Shown: positions 44,592 through 53,759, numbered from the stretch's first letter. The stretch is 64,000 bases of DNA from Micromonospora qiuiae (GCF_016863555.1 NZ_BOPC01000013.1:146908-210907); one strand, 5' to 3'. Notes: generated from the sequence alone by a model not told the origin. Numbers and translations are program-made.

Positions 44592-44705
44592 GCAGACCTG
44601 CCGGCCGTCGATGGTGCCGTAGCCGGTGAGCACGCCGTCGCCGTAGGGGCGGGTCTTCTCCAGGCCGAAGTTGGTGCAGCGGTGCCGGGCGAGATGGTTC
44701 AGGTC
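44592..44705 (-). pseudogene. accD: 38-codon remnant of accD (acyl-CoA carboxylase beta subunit)
   Basis: The minus strand reads [20 protein letters not shown] then [18 protein letters not shown], which matches the N-terminal carboxyltransferase region of AccD5/PccB-type proteins ([43 protein letters not shown]). The match stops abruptly after GRQVC, where intact genes continue with FSQDFTVFGG; here the sequence becomes [10 protein letters not shown]. No start codon context remains, since birA starts 49 bases away on the other strand. This is the place and strand where accD would stand, upstream of accE and divergent from birA. So accD was deleted, leaving this scar. Confidence 0.82.
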
Positions 44706-44753
44706 ACCGACGGTGTGCGGTGTGCCTGAGTCACGCAGCCGTAGGCTGGCGGA

Positions 44754-45650
44754 ATGCCACGTTCGCCGTACACCGATCTGGATCGCCCGCCGCTGTCGGC
44801 GGCGCGGCTGCGCCGGGCGCTGGTCGCGCCGTACGGCCCGTGGTCGCGCCTGGAACTGCGCACCGAGACCGGCTCCACCAACGCCGATGTCGCTGCGGCG
44901 GCCCAGGCCGGAGAGCCGGAGGGCCTGGTCGTGGTCGCCGAGCGGCAGACCGCGGGGCGGGGGCGGCGCGGGCGGGCCTGGCAGTCGCCGCCGCGGGCCG
45001 GCATCGCGACCAGCGTGCTGCTCCGGCCCGGACAGGCCGTGCCGGACCGCGGCTGGCTGCCCGCAGCATCCGTGAGGTACGGCTGGCTGCCGTTGCTGGC
45101 CGGTGTGGCGCTGGTCGAGGCGGTGACCCGGCTGGCCGAGCTGGAAGCCGCCCTGAAGTGGCCGAACGATCTGCTCATCGGCGGGTCCAAGTGCGCCGGG
45201 ATCCTCGCCGAGGCGGTGCCCGGCCCCACACCCGGCGACCCGCCCGCGGTCGTGCTCGGTATCGGGCTGAACGTCACGCTGCGTGCCGACGAGTTGCCGG
45301 AATACCCGACCGGCCTGCCGGCCACCTCGCTGCACCTTGCCGGTGCCACGGCCACCGATCGGGATCCGCTGCTGCGCGCCCTGCTCCGCTCGCTCGCCGA
45401 CTGGTACGCCCGCTGGCGGGCCGCCGGTGGCGATGCGACGGCCAGCGGCCTGCGTGACGCGTACCTGGCGGTGTGCGCCACCGTCGGCCGCGAGGTCCGC
45501 GCCCTGCTTCCCGATGGCACCACCCTCACCGGCACCGCCACTACCATCGACCAGGACGGCCACCTACTCCTGACCACCCCCCCTCCCACCCCCACCAGCC
45601 CGCCCACCACCCACTCCCTCTCCGCCGCCGACCTCCTCCACCTCCGCTGA
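44754..45650 (+). CDS. birA: biotin--[acyl-CoA carboxylase] ligase
   Basis: 298 residues. [24 protein letters not shown] opening near 38, biotinyl-AMP loop [18 protein letters not shown] near 63, [20 protein letters not shown] near 137, [11 protein letters not shown] near 167, and a C-terminal SH3-like region. No N-terminal HTH, so it is a monofunctional ligase. It biotinylates the AccA lysine. Ends just before C-rich DNA and repeat copy 2. Confidence 0.93.
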   Translation: MPRSPYTDLDRPPLSAARLRRALVAPYGPWSRLELRTETGSTNADVAAAAQAGEPEGLVVVAERQTAGRGRRGRAWQSPPRAGIATSVLLRPGQAVPDRGWLPAASVRYGWLPLLAGVALVEAVTRLAELEAALKWPNDLLIGGSKCAGILAEAVPGPTPGDPPAVVLGIGLNVTLRADELPEYPTGLPATSLHLAGATATDRDPLLRALLRSLADWYARWRAAGGDATASGLRDAYLAVCATVGREVRALLPDGTTLTGTATTIDQDGHLLLTTPPPTPTSPPTTHSLSAADLLHLR

Positions 45651-45670
45651 CCCCCACCCCCCACCCCCCA

Positions 45671-45744
45671 CGCGATCATGCAGTTTTTGTCGGGGCGAAT
45701 CGGGTCTTAAGGTGTGAAACGGCGACCAAAAGTGCAAGATCGCG
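45671..45744. repeat. REP-like palindrome, GATCATGCAGTT family, copy 2
   Basis: Left arm CGCGATCATGCAGTTTTTG, right arm CCAAAAGTGCAAGATCGCG, centre GGGCGAATCGGG. Same arms and centre as the element at 21505, in the opposite orientation, with more mismatches between its arms. Flanked by C-rich and G-rich low-complexity DNA, as copy 1 is. Confidence 0.82.
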
Positions 45745-45838
45745 CGGGGTTGGGGGGTGGCGCGTGGCCGGGTGGTGGATGTGGGGAGTTGCGGTGGGGG
45801 GTTAGCGTCTGCGCGTCCGGTTCTGCGAGGAGGTTTCC

Positions 45839-46396
45839 GTGGCGTTTCCCGAGGACGTGCTCACCGAGGACGAGCATGTCGTGCTGCACCTGCACCCACA
45901 CTGGAAGGCCCTGATCCGGCCGGTGGCGGTGCTGGTGCTCGCCATCGCCGCGGTGGCGGCCGGTGTCCTGTTTCTCCCCTCCGGCGGTGGCGGCTCGATA
46001 ACGCTCGCCGTGATCGGCGGCCTGTCCGTGCTGGCGGTGCTGTGCCTGAGCGCTTGGCCCTACATCGCCTGGCGCACCACGCACTACCTGTTCACCAACG
46101 AGCGGGTGGTGCTCCAGCACGGGGTCTTCTCCCGGGAACGGCGGGACATTCCGCTCAGCCGGGTCAACGACCACTCGATGAACCAGCGTTTCGTCGGGCG
46201 TCTGCTGGGCTACGGCACCCTGACCATCGAGTCGGCCGGTGAGCGGGGACAGTCCGTGCTGGTCGACGTGCCGAAGGTGGACCGGGTCCAGACGAAGCTC
46301 TACGAGCTTGTCGAGGCGTTCCACGACAAGCACTCGCTGGGCGACGGCGAGTTGCGCGAGATCCTCGCCGAGCGCGACCGGAGCGCCGACGCCTGA
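45839..46396 (+). CDS. PH-domain (bPH2/YdbS-like) membrane protein
   Basis: 185 residues from GTG 45839 (GAGGAGG upstream). Two N-terminal helices (PVAVLVLAIAAVAAGVLFL; TLAVIGGLSVLAVLCLSAWP) then the bacterial PH domain HYLFTNERVVLQHGVFSRER, IPLSRVNDHSMNQRFVGRLL and YGTLTIESAGERGQSVLVDV. Function unknown. A PH protein beside birA and GtrA is conserved with M. tuberculosis (Rv3278c-Rv3279c, as recalled). Confidence 0.9.
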   Translation: MAFPEDVLTEDEHVVLHLHPHWKALIRPVAVLVLAIAAVAAGVLFLPSGGGGSITLAVIGGLSVLAVLCLSAWPYIAWRTTHYLFTNERVVLQHGVFSRERRDIPLSRVNDHSMNQRFVGRLLGYGTLTIESAGERGQSVLVDVPKVDRVQTKLYELVEAFHDKHSLGDGELREILAERDRSADA

Positions 46397-46428
46397 TCAG
46401 GCCGCCGGCCCTTCGTCGGGGTGAAATT

Positions 46429-46460
46429 CGAACGCCCGCCGACCGAGCGGCGGGCGTTCG
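46429..46460 (+). terminator. 13-bp-stem terminator after the PH gene
   Basis: CGAACGCCCGCCG and CGGCGGGCGTTCG pair around six bases. The right arm merges into a tandem array of related sequence. Confidence 0.7.
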
Positions 46461-46587
46461 GCCGGGCGTTGTGGGCTTTCGGGTGTTCGGCCGGGCGTTC
46501 GGGCGTTGTGGGCTTTCGGGTGTTCGGCCGGGCGTTCGGGTGATCGGCCGGGCGTTCGGGTGATCGGCCGGGCGTTCGGGTGATCGG
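46451..46587. repeat. tandem repeat derived from terminator arm
   Basis: Units of CGGCCGGGCGTTCGGGTGAT (20 bp, about three copies at the right) and longer units containing GTTGTGGGCTTTCGGGTGTT (two copies at the left) share the GGGCGTTCGG of the terminator arm. The array ends at the GtrA stop codon. Confidence 0.85.
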
Positions 46588-46588
46588 G

Positions 46589-47311
46589 TCAGCGGCGACG
46601 GAAGCGGCGTGGTGCCGGGGCGACGTGGAGCTCGGCCAGTTCGGCTTCGAAATCCCCGTTCAGCGCCGCGGTCAGATCGGCCTGGGTGCTCAGCGACCGG
46701 GCCCGTGGCTGGAGCGGGCGGGGACTGGTTCCCGGTTGCCCCGCCGGTGGCTCCTCTTCCTCCAACTCTGTGACGGACTCGGCGAGTTCGGCGACCGGGT
46801 CCATCTCGGCCATCGTGTCCCACTCGTCGCGCGGCAGGCCCTGCCACGTCTCGGCGGCCTCGGGGGGCGCTGCGGGCTGGAAGACGAAGGTCCGGTACGA
46901 CCAGAAGCGGAACAGGGTCGCCAGCACCACGCCGCCGGTCTTGGCGATGTTCAACGCCAACAGTCCGGTCACGCCCAGCCCGTACTTGGCGGCGGCGAGT
47001 ACGCCGACCTCGATCAGCAGGCCCACCCCGTTGAAAAAGAAGAAAAGGGCATATTCTCGACGTAGCGCAGATTTCGGGCGATCGCGGTAGGTCCAGTGCC
47101 GATTCATCAGATACGACGTGATGGTCGCCACCAGGGTGGCAACCACCGTCGCCTTTAGCTGACCGTCGACGAAAACGGTGAGTGCGAGTGCGTTGAACAC
47201 GGCGTAATTGATGACCGTGTTGATGCCGCCGACCAGGCCGAATTTGAACGCCTCGTGGAGGAACTTCTGCCAGCGCTCAGGCAGCAGTCGGGCGAGAGGC
47301 ATGCGAAACAC
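46589..47311 (-). CDS. GtrA-family membrane protein with acidic C-terminal tail
   Basis: 240 residues. Four membrane segments in about 125 residues (FGLVGGINTVINYAVFNALA; TVVATLVATITSYLMNRHWT; ALFFFFNGVGLLIEVGVLAA; GVVLATLFRFWSYRTFVFQP), then an acidic, Pro-rich tail of about 100 residues not typical of GtrA. GtrA proteins help translocate lipid-linked sugars or modify cell-wall glycans. A second GtrA gene lies 54 bases upstream on the same strand. Confidence 0.9.
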   Translation of the reverse strand: MFRMPLARLLPERWQKFLHEAFKFGLVGGINTVINYAVFNALALTVFVDGQLKATVVATLVATITSYLMNRHWTYRDRPKSALRREYALFFFFNGVGLLIEVGVLAAAKYGLGVTGLLALNIAKTGGVVLATLFRFWSYRTFVFQPAAPPEAAETWQGLPRDEWDTMAEMDPVAELAESVTELEEEEPPAGQPGTSPRPLQPRARSLSTQADLTAALNGDFEAELAELHVAPAPRRFRRR

Positions 47312-47365
47312 CTTAGGGCAGTGGACTGAGATCGGCCGGTTCCGTCCGGGTCTGTGGGCGACAGC

Positions 47366-47947
47366 TCACGCCCGTAGATCCGGGTGCACTTCCGCGACGC
47401 TTGGAGTTCCCGGTTCCACGAAGACGAACCGCCGGTACGACCAGAAGCGGAACATCGTCCCGAGCCCGGTGCCGACGATGTAGCTGGCTATGTTGTCGGC
47501 GAGCCGGTTCTGGAAGATCTCCGGCCAGAGGCTGCCGAGCCCGTACCGGCTGATGGCCAGGCACGCCACCGCGATGCCCAGGCCGACGGCGTTGAAGACG
47601 AAGAACAGGGCGTACTCACGGGCCGGGTTGGAGCGCTTCCGGTGCCGCCAGGTCCAGAACCGGTTGCCCAGGAAGGCGAAGGTCGCCGCGGCCACCGTGG
47701 AGATGGTCTTGGCGGTGATCTGCTCGACGCCCTGCGGGCCGATGAGGTAGTTGAACAGGACGAAGTCGAGGATGAAGGCGACCCCGCCCACGGTGGCGAA
47801 CTTGCTCAACTCCCGTACGAGATGACCGAACCGGTCGAGCAGCGATCGCACCAGACCCGTGCGGGTCGGCGGGGACTCGGACTCCCCGGTCATCGTGGCG
47901 GCCACCGTGCGAGCGTACCGGTTGAGGGCCATCCGGACGGGTAGCAA
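47366..47947 (-). CDS. GtrA-family membrane protein
   Basis: 193 residues from ATG 47947 (ATG 47932 or 47893 also possible; none has a good ribosome site). Four helices: FATVGGVAFILDFVLFNYL, TISTVAAATFAFLGNRFWTW, ALFFVFNAVGLGIAVACLAI and IVGTGLGTMFRFWSYRRFVF. Shares FRFWSYRxFVF and GNRFWTW/MNRHWTY with its neighbour, so the two are tandem paralogues, probably acting as a pair in lipid-linked sugar transfer. Confidence 0.88.
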   Translation of the reverse strand: MLPVRMALNRYARTVAATMTGESESPPTRTGLVRSLLDRFGHLVRELSKFATVGGVAFILDFVLFNYLIGPQGVEQITAKTISTVAAATFAFLGNRFWTWRHRKRSNPAREYALFFVFNAVGLGIAVACLAISRYGLGSLWPEIFQNRLADNIASYIVGTGLGTMFRFWSYRRFVFVEPGTPSVAEVHPDLRA

Positions 47948-48315
47948 CGGCCAGCGGGGTCCGCCGGGGCGGCGAGACGAACGAGCACGAACGGAGCCTA
48001 ACCGCCGACTGTCGGCTCCGGAGTTGCTTGTCCTTCTGGTCGGCTGGTCGCGGAGGGCCGGCCCGGGCCCCCGGAGCCGCCCGAGCAGAGATCGCCGCAG
48101 GATTTGCGTGAAACTGCGCGCGAAAGCGGGTAAAGGCCCGTGAAGCCGCAGCGTGGCCGCACCTTGTGCAGTTATTCACAACCGGTCCCACTGACTGACG
48201 AGGTCAACCGGTTTACGCTGAGCCCAATCCCAGGTTCCCACGAAGGCGACGCAGTGCGCCGCCGATACTCGTGCACTCCATAGACCGGTCAGCGTCGACC
48301 ACAAGGAGATGTGTC
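47948..48315. promoter_or_regulatory. 368-bp pckG upstream region with CRP-like palindrome
   Basis: No gene seen. At 48164-48181 TTGTG and CACAA flank 8 bases, fitting GTG-N8-CAC, the outer pattern of CRP/GlxR sites. AAGGAGA at 48302 is the pckG ribosome site. Confidence 0.45.
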
Positions 48316-50166
48316 ATGGTTGCTCCGGCCACCGTTCGGGGGATCGATCAGGCCCCGACTTCCCACCCCAAACTGCTCGCCTGGGTCCGTGAGGTCGCTG
48401 AACTGACCACCCCTGAGCAGGTTGTCTGGGTGGACGGGTCCGATCAGGAATGGCGTCGGCTCACCGACGAGCTGGTCGAGGCCGGCACCCTCGTCCGTCT
48501 GAACCCCGAAAAGAAGCCCAACTCGTTCTACTCGCGAACGGATCCGACGGACGTCGCGCGGGTCGAGGAGCGTACATTCATCTGCTCCGTCGATGAAGCG
48601 GACGCCGGACCCACCAACAACTGGATGGCGCCGGCCGAGATGAAGCGCATCCTGACGGATTTGTACCGCGGTTCGATGCGTGGGCGGACGATGTACGTCA
48701 TTCCGTTCGTCATGGGCCCCGTCGAGGCCGAAAACCCGATGTTCGGCGTGGAGATCACCGACAGTGCGTACGTGGTCGCCTCCATGCGGATCATGACGCG
48801 GATGGGCGCCAAGATCCTTGAGGCGATGGGCGACGACGCGGATTTCGTGCACGCGCTGCACTCGATCGGCGCGCCGCTGGCCCCCGGGCAGCAGGACGTG
48901 GCCTGGCCGTGCAACGACACCAAGTACATCTCGCACTTCCCGGAGACCCGGGAGATCTGGTCCTTCGGCTCCGGCTACGGTGGCAACTCGCTGCTCGGCA
49001 AGAAGTGCTACTCGCTGCGGATCGCCAGCGTGATGGGGCGCGACGAGGGCTGGCTCGCCGAGCACATGCTGATTCTCAAGATCACCTCTCCGGAGGGGCG
49101 GGTCTACCACATCGCCGGAGCGTTCCCTTCGGCCTGCGGCAAGACCAACCTGGCCATGCTTGAGCCGACCATCCCGGGCTGGAAGGTCGAGACGATCGGT
49201 GACGACATCGCCTGGATGCGGTTCGGCCCGGACGGCCGGCTGTACGCGATCAACCCCGAGTACGGCCTGTTCGGCGTCGCGCCGGGCACCGGTTGGAAGA
49301 GCAACGCCAACGCGATGCGGACGCTGGACCGGGGCAACTCCATCTTCACCAACGTCGGCCTCACCGACGACGGAGACGTCTGGTGGGAGGGCATGGGTGA
49401 CCCGCCCGCCCACCTCATCGACTGGAAGGGCCGGGACTGGACGCCGGAGAGCGACGAGCTTTCCTCGCACGCCAACAGCCGGTTCTGCACCCCGATCACG
49501 CAGTGCCCGATCCTCGCCGAGGACTACTACGACCCCAACGGGGTGCCGATCGACGCGATCCTGTTCGGCGGCCGGCGCCGCGACACCGTCCCGCTGGTGA
49601 CCGAGGCCCGGGACTGGGCGCACGGTGTCTACCTGGGTGCCACGCTCTCCTCGGAGACCACCGCTGCCGCCTCCGGCGCGGTGGGCGTCGTCCGCCGCGA
49701 CCCGATGGCGATGTTGCCGTTCATCGGCTACCACGCCGGTGACTACTTCCGGCACTGGATCGAGATGGGCAAGGGCGCCGACGGCGACGAGTCGAAGCTG
49801 CCGAGGATCTACTACGTCAACTGGTTCCGTAAGGACCCGGAGGGCAACTTCCTCTGGCCCGGCTTCGGCGAGAATGCCCGGGTGCTCAAGTGGATCATCG
49901 AGCGTATCGAGGGCCGGGCGGAAGCGGTGGAGACCCCCATCGGGATGGTCCCCGCGCCGGACTCCCTCGACGTCGAGGGCCTGGACATGACCCCGGAGGA
50001 TGTCCGGATCGCCCTCAAGGTCGACCCGGACGAGTGGCGGGACGAACTGCCGCTCGTCACCGAGTGGTTCGAGAAGTTCGGCGACAAGCTGCCCGGCGTA
50101 CTGTGGGCCGAGTTGGACGCCCTGCGGGCCCGACTCGACGCGGAGCAGCCGCAGCGGGGGGTGTGA
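48316..50166 (+). CDS. pckG: phosphoenolpyruvate carboxykinase (GTP)
   Basis: 616 residues from ATG 48316 (AAGGAGA 7 bases upstream; an upstream in-frame ATG at 48271 lacks one). Gluconeogenic oxaloacetate + GTP to PEP + CO2 + GDP. Seen: [22 protein letters not shown] N-domain, [40 protein letters not shown], kinase-1 loop [15 protein letters not shown] with the hyper-reactive Cys (about 274), [20 protein letters not shown], and the lid region [16 protein letters not shown] as [18 protein letters not shown]. Together with glpX in the window it supplies gluconeogenesis. Confidence 0.97.
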   Translation: MVAPATVRGIDQAPTSHPKLLAWVREVAELTTPEQVVWVDGSDQEWRRLTDELVEAGTLVRLNPEKKPNSFYSRTDPTDVARVEERTFICSVDEADAGPTNNWMAPAEMKRILTDLYRGSMRGRTMYVIPFVMGPVEAENPMFGVEITDSAYVVASMRIMTRMGAKILEAMGDDADFVHALHSIGAPLAPGQQDVAWPCNDTKYISHFPETREIWSFGSGYGGNSLLGKKCYSLRIASVMGRDEGWLAEHMLILKITSPEGRVYHIAGAFPSACGKTNLAMLEPTIPGWKVETIGDDIAWMRFGPDGRLYAINPEYGLFGVAPGTGWKSNANAMRTLDRGNSIFTNVGLTDDGDVWWEGMGDPPAHLIDWKGRDWTPESDELSSHANSRFCTPITQCPILAEDYYDPNGVPIDAILFGGRRRDTVPLVTEARDWAHGVYLGATLSSETTAAASGAVGVVRRDPMAMLPFIGYHAGDYFRHWIEMGKGADGDESKLPRIYYVNWFRKDPEGNFLWPGFGENARVLKWIIERIEGRAEAVETPIGMVPAPDSLDVEGLDMTPEDVRIALKVDPDEWRDELPLVTEWFEKFGDKLPGVLWAELDALRARLDAEQPQRGV

Positions 50167-50300
50167 TCCGCGCCCGGTCCGGGCATCATCGGATTCCATG
50201 AGGACGGCCGCCGAGACCGAGGTCCGGCGGCCGTCCGCCGTCCGGGCGCTCACCACACCGCTCGCGGTCACCGCCGCGGCCTCCCACCACAACACGCTCT

Positions 50301-50361
50301 GCTCTGCTTCAACCGGCGCAACAAATTCGCGACCATGACGGTGCGCGGGTTGAAGCAGAGC
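50301..50361. repeat. 14-bp inverted repeat with 33-nt loop
   Basis: GCTCTGCTTCAACC (50301-50314) and GGTTGAAGCAGAGC (50348-50361) are exact reverse complements; GGCGCA and TGCGCG extend the pairing inward. Lies between pckG and the next gene and is too far (135 bases) for a simple pckG terminator. Confidence 0.75.
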
Positions 50362-50396
50362 AAAGAGGGGCTGTCGGGGATACGGGAGGAGGGACT

Positions 50397-51539
50397 GTGC
50401 GCGACGAGTTCGACGTGGTGGTGGTCGGGGCGGGGCCGGCCGGGGCGGCCGCGGCGTTGGCGGCCCGCCGAGCGGGGGCCGAGGTGCTGTTGCTGGACCG
50501 CGCCGACTTTCCGCGGGACAAGGCGTGCGGTGACGGGATCGCCGCGCACGCCCTGGACGTACTCGCCGAACTTGGAGTGGCCGACGCCGTGGCCGGCCAC
50601 CCGCCGGTGCCGGCGCTGCGGTTGATCGCCCCGCGTGGCGGCGCGGTGGCCCGGGTGCTGCCGAGGCCCGCGTACACGGTGCCGCGGAAGGTCTTCGACG
50701 CCCGGCTGGTGGCGGCGGCGGTCGACGCCGGTGCGCTGCTGCGCCGCCGTACGGTACGGCGGGTCGAGACGCGGCCCGATCGGGTGGTGCTCGACGGCGA
50801 GATTTCCGCGCGGGTGCTCGTCGGCGCGGACGGCGCTGGCTCCGTCGTCCGCCGAGCGTTGGGCCAGCGGGCCAATCCCGATCGTCACCTGGCGCTGGCG
50901 ATCCGGGGATACGCACCCGCACCGCCCGGTCCACCGGTCCAGCTCATCGTCACCTCGGCCGCCCGTTGGCCAGCGTACGCCTGGTCCTTCCCGATCGGTG
51001 ACGGCCGCGCGAACGTCGGTTACGGCGAGGTGTTGCGGGGTGAGGCGTTGAGCCGGGAGCATCTGCTCGACCGGCTCGCCGCCCTGCTACCCGGTACCGG
51101 ATCGGCGAGGGTGACCGGGCTGCGGGCCCATCACCTGCCGTTGTCCACCTTCCGGCCGCTGCCTGGGCGCGGTCGCGTACTCCTCGCTGGCGACGCGCTG
51201 TCGCTGATCAATCCGTTCACCGGTGAGGGGATCTTCTATGCGCTGCGCTCCGGCGCCCTGGCCGGCGTCGCCGCGACCAGCGCACCCGAGCAGGCCGCCC
51301 GGTGGTACGCGCTGGCGCTGCGCCGCCGGCTCGGCACCCACCTGCGGCACAGCTCGATGGCGGCCTGGCTGGCCCGGCATGTCCGGATCGTCGACGCGGC
51401 GGTGCTGGCGGCCCGCCGAGACGAGCGGGTCTTCGACACAATGGTCGAACTGGGCCTGGGCGACGGTCTGCTGAATGCAAGGACGCTGGGACTGATTGCC
51501 CTCGGCCTCTCGGCGCGGCATCGGCCACCGGCACACTGA
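50397..51539 (+). CDS. geranylgeranyl reductase-family FAD oxidoreductase
   Basis: 380 residues from GTG 50397 (GGGAGGAGGG upstream). FAD motif VVVVGAGPAGAAAALAARRA, LLLDRADFPRDKACGDGIAA near 36 (the PYxK/CG region of GGR flavoproteins), VGADGAGSVVRRALGQ near 142, LAGDALSLINPFTGEGIFYA near 264. The family reduces isoprenoid double bonds of menaquinone side chains or polyprenols. A cis-prenyltransferase gene starts 30 bases downstream, which supports polyprenyl metabolism. Confidence 0.9.
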   Translation: MRDEFDVVVVGAGPAGAAAALAARRAGAEVLLLDRADFPRDKACGDGIAAHALDVLAELGVADAVAGHPPVPALRLIAPRGGAVARVLPRPAYTVPRKVFDARLVAAAVDAGALLRRRTVRRVETRPDRVVLDGEISARVLVGADGAGSVVRRALGQRANPDRHLALAIRGYAPAPPGPPVQLIVTSAARWPAYAWSFPIGDGRANVGYGEVLRGEALSREHLLDRLAALLPGTGSARVTGLRAHHLPLSTFRPLPGRGRVLLAGDALSLINPFTGEGIFYALRSGALAGVAATSAPEQAARWYALALRRRLGTHLRHSSMAAWLARHVRIVDAAVLAARRDERVFDTMVELGLGDGLLNARTLGLIALGLSARHRPPAH

Positions 51540-51569
51540 TCCGCGTGCGGGCTCGCTACTCTGCAAGTG

Positions 51570-52340
51570 ATGACTCTGCGGAAACTTCTCTACTCCGTGT
51601 ACGAGCGGCGGCTGGCGGCCAAGCTCGCGGGCCGCCCGGTGCCCCGCCACGTGGGCGTGATGTGCGACGGCAACCGCAGGTGGGCCCGGGAGATGGGTTT
51701 TGTCGACCCGAACGACGGGCACCGCATGGGCGCCGAGCGGATCAAGGAGCTGCTGCGCTGGTGCGACGCCGCCGGCGTGGGGCACGTGACGCTCTGGTTG
51801 CTCTCCACCGACAACCTGTCCCGGCCGGCAGCGGAGCTGGATCCGCTGCTCAAGATCATCGAAGATCTGACCACCGAACTGGCCGAGGAGAACAATCCCT
51901 GGCGGCTGCGCATGGTGGGTGCGCTCGACGTCCTGCCGGCGGGTCTCGCCGCGGCCCTCAAAGCCGCCGAGGAACGGACCCGGGGCCGCTCCGGCAGCGC
52001 CCAGGTGAACATCGCGGTCGGGTACGGCGGCCGGCGGGAGATCATCGACGCGGTGCGCTCGCTGCTGCTGGAGCAGGCGGCGAACGGCGGCACGCTGGAG
52101 GAGCTGGCCGGGTCGCTGGACGTCGACGACATCTCGGAGCACCTGTACACCCGGGGCCTGCCGGATCCGGATCTGATCATCCGGACCAGCGGGGAGCAAC
52201 GCCTCTCGGGCTTCATGCTCTGGCAGTCGGCGCATTCGGAGTTCTACTTCTGCGAGCTGAACTGGCCGGACTTCCGCCGGGTCGACTTCCTCCGCGCGCT
52301 GCGCTCGTACGCGACCCGCCAACGCCGTTACGGGGTCTGA
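51570..52340 (+). CDS. cis-prenyltransferase (short-chain Z-isoprenyl diphosphate synthase)
   Basis: 256 residues from ATG 51570 (GTG 51567 adjoining). Motif I HVGVMCDGNRRWAREMGFVD near 27, GHRMGAERIKELLRWCDAAG, LSTDNLSRPAAELDPLL, VNIAVGYGGRREIIDAVR and the C-terminal PDPDLIIRTSGEQRLSGFMLW with SEFYFCELNWPDF. The NRRWA variant is as in the M. tuberculosis Z-FPP synthase (Rv1086) rather than the NGRWA of long-chain UppS, so a short product is suggested. Likely co-expressed with the reductase upstream; convergent with otsB 13 bases away. Confidence 0.92.
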   Translation: MTLRKLLYSVYERRLAAKLAGRPVPRHVGVMCDGNRRWAREMGFVDPNDGHRMGAERIKELLRWCDAAGVGHVTLWLLSTDNLSRPAAELDPLLKIIEDLTTELAEENNPWRLRMVGALDVLPAGLAAALKAAEERTRGRSGSAQVNIAVGYGGRREIIDAVRSLLLEQAANGGTLEELAGSLDVDDISEHLYTRGLPDPDLIIRTSGEQRLSGFMLWQSAHSEFYFCELNWPDFRRVDFLRALRSYATRQRRYGV

Positions 52341-52353
52341 ACAGCCCCTTTCC

Positions 52354-53178
52354 TCAGCGGAGGTGATGGGCGGCTGCGGTGAGGAAGTCGCCCAGCGCGG
52401 CCGGAGAGTCGATGGTGAGATCGGCGGCCTCGGCCACCTCGTGCCCGGTCTCCGGGTTGGCGACGGCGACGCAGACGCCCAGGAAGTCCGGATCGGCGGC
52501 GGCCCGGGCCCGCAGCGCGGCGAACGCCTTGATGTCGGAGACGTCGTCGCCGAAGTACCAGGCTCCGCCCACCCCCTGCACCAGCTCGTCGATCACCATG
52601 CCCTTGTCCCGGTCGACCGGCGGCTTGACCTCCAGCACCATTCGCCCGACCTGTACCCGCAGGCCGAGGCGTTCGGCCTGGGCGTGCCCCCACTCCTCGA
52701 CGGTGGCGGCGAGGTGCGGTGCGGTGCGCCAGTGCAGGGCCACGGAGAGTCGCTTGTACTCGACGAGGGTGCCCGGCGGCAGTTCGGCGCGGGCCAGGTC
52801 GGCGAGTTCGGCCATGGTGGGCACCCACGGCAGGGCGGCGGGCTCGGTCACGGTGGGACCGCCGGAGTGGCTGTGCTCCAGGCCGTAGAGCCCGTAGAGG
52901 TCGACGCCGGGCAGCCCGTCGAAGTGTTCCCGGAGGAACTCCACCGGCCGGGCGGAGACGATCGCGACCCGCCGTACCACCCGCGCAAGTGCCTCGATGG
53001 CGGCCAACACCTTCGGCGCGGGCTGTACCTGCGTCGGATCGTCAGCGACCGGCGCGAGCGTGCCGTCGAAGTCGAAGAAGAGGATTGTCTCGGTCGCCCG
53101 GTCGGCAGTGGTTCGCCAGGCCAGGTCGGCGTTCAGCGGGACCTTCGGCTGGGAATTGCCCAGATTCAACGGTGGCAC
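52354..53178 (-). CDS. otsB: trehalose-6-phosphate phosphatase
   Basis: 274 residues from GTG 53178. HAD motif I ILFFDFDGTLAPVADDP near 33, motif II VVRRVAIVSARPVEFLREHF, LYGLYGLEHSHSGGP near 95, VEYKRLSVALHWRTAP, and motif IV WYFGDDVSDIKAFAALR near 216. Dephosphorylates trehalose-6-P to trehalose. otsA is not in the window. Confidence 0.93.
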   Translation of the reverse strand: MPPLNLGNSQPKVPLNADLAWRTTADRATETILFFDFDGTLAPVADDPTQVQPAPKVLAAIEALARVVRRVAIVSARPVEFLREHFDGLPGVDLYGLYGLEHSHSGGPTVTEPAALPWVPTMAELADLARAELPPGTLVEYKRLSVALHWRTAPHLAATVEEWGHAQAERLGLRVQVGRMVLEVKPPVDRDKGMVIDELVQGVGGAWYFGDDVSDIKAFAALRARAAADPDFLGVCVAVANPETGHEVAEAADLTIDSPAALGDFLTAAAHHLR

Positions 53179-53245
53179 GCGCGACAGCGTACCCCGGGTG
53201 CCGCGGGTCAATCCCGGCGTGGAAGTTGCGTGCAGCGGGTGGGGG

Positions 53246-53599
53246 TCAGCGTTCCGCGGCCCCCCGTCCCCGGCGGCCGAACGGCACCACGGCCGCCTCC
53301 TGACCGTGGCTGAGCAGGTAACCCTCGACGAAACCGGTGTTTCTGTCGCCGGTGTGCGCCTCGATCTCGCGGAGCCGCTCCACCAGGAACTCGGTGAGCG
53401 CGGTGAGCCGGTCGTTGAGCCGGTCGTGCAGCTCGGCGAGCACGGCCAGGATGATCGAGGTGCCGGCGGTGACGAGCGCAAGGAGGTTCACGAGCAGGGG
53501 TAACTGCCCGCCGTTCAGGGCCAGGGTCACCGCGTTTCCGGTGGCGCACAGCGTCAACGAGACCGTTGCGACCACGACTGTCAACCACTTCAGGGTCAT
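53246..53599 (-). CDS. hypothetical two-helix membrane protein
   Basis: 117 residues from ATG 53599 (AAGGAGGG upstream). Helices MTLKWLTVVVATVSLTLCAT and PLLVNLLALVTAGTSIILAV, then a charged stretch ELHDRLNDRLTALTEFLVER and a basic Gly-rich C-terminus. No family recognised. Downstream of the XRE gene with a 160-base gap, so it may be an independent unit. Confidence 0.75.
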   Translation of the reverse strand: MTLKWLTVVVATVSLTLCATGNAVTLALNGGQLPLLVNLLALVTAGTSIILAVLAELHDRLNDRLTALTEFLVERLREIEAHTGDRNTGFVEGYLLSHGQEAAVVPFGRRGRGAAER

Positions 53600-53759
53600 G
53601 AGAGACCCTCCTTCTGTCCCGCAGGGCTGGGTTCGGCCTTGTCCCGTCCCCCCGCCGACGACGAGCCCAAGCAGTACGAATACGGACGCTAGCGCGCCCG
53701 TTCCGGCCCCGTAGCGAAACGATTGATCCTGACCTGCCGTTCTTTCGCCATCTGAGGAA

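Noticed and set aside
46451..46587. CRISPR-like array
   Set aside because: Units are contiguous and degenerate with no unique spacers, and no cas genes are present.
48289..50934. 881-codon minus-strand ORF antisense to pckG
   Set aside because: Entirely antisense to a well-conserved enzyme, with shadow composition.
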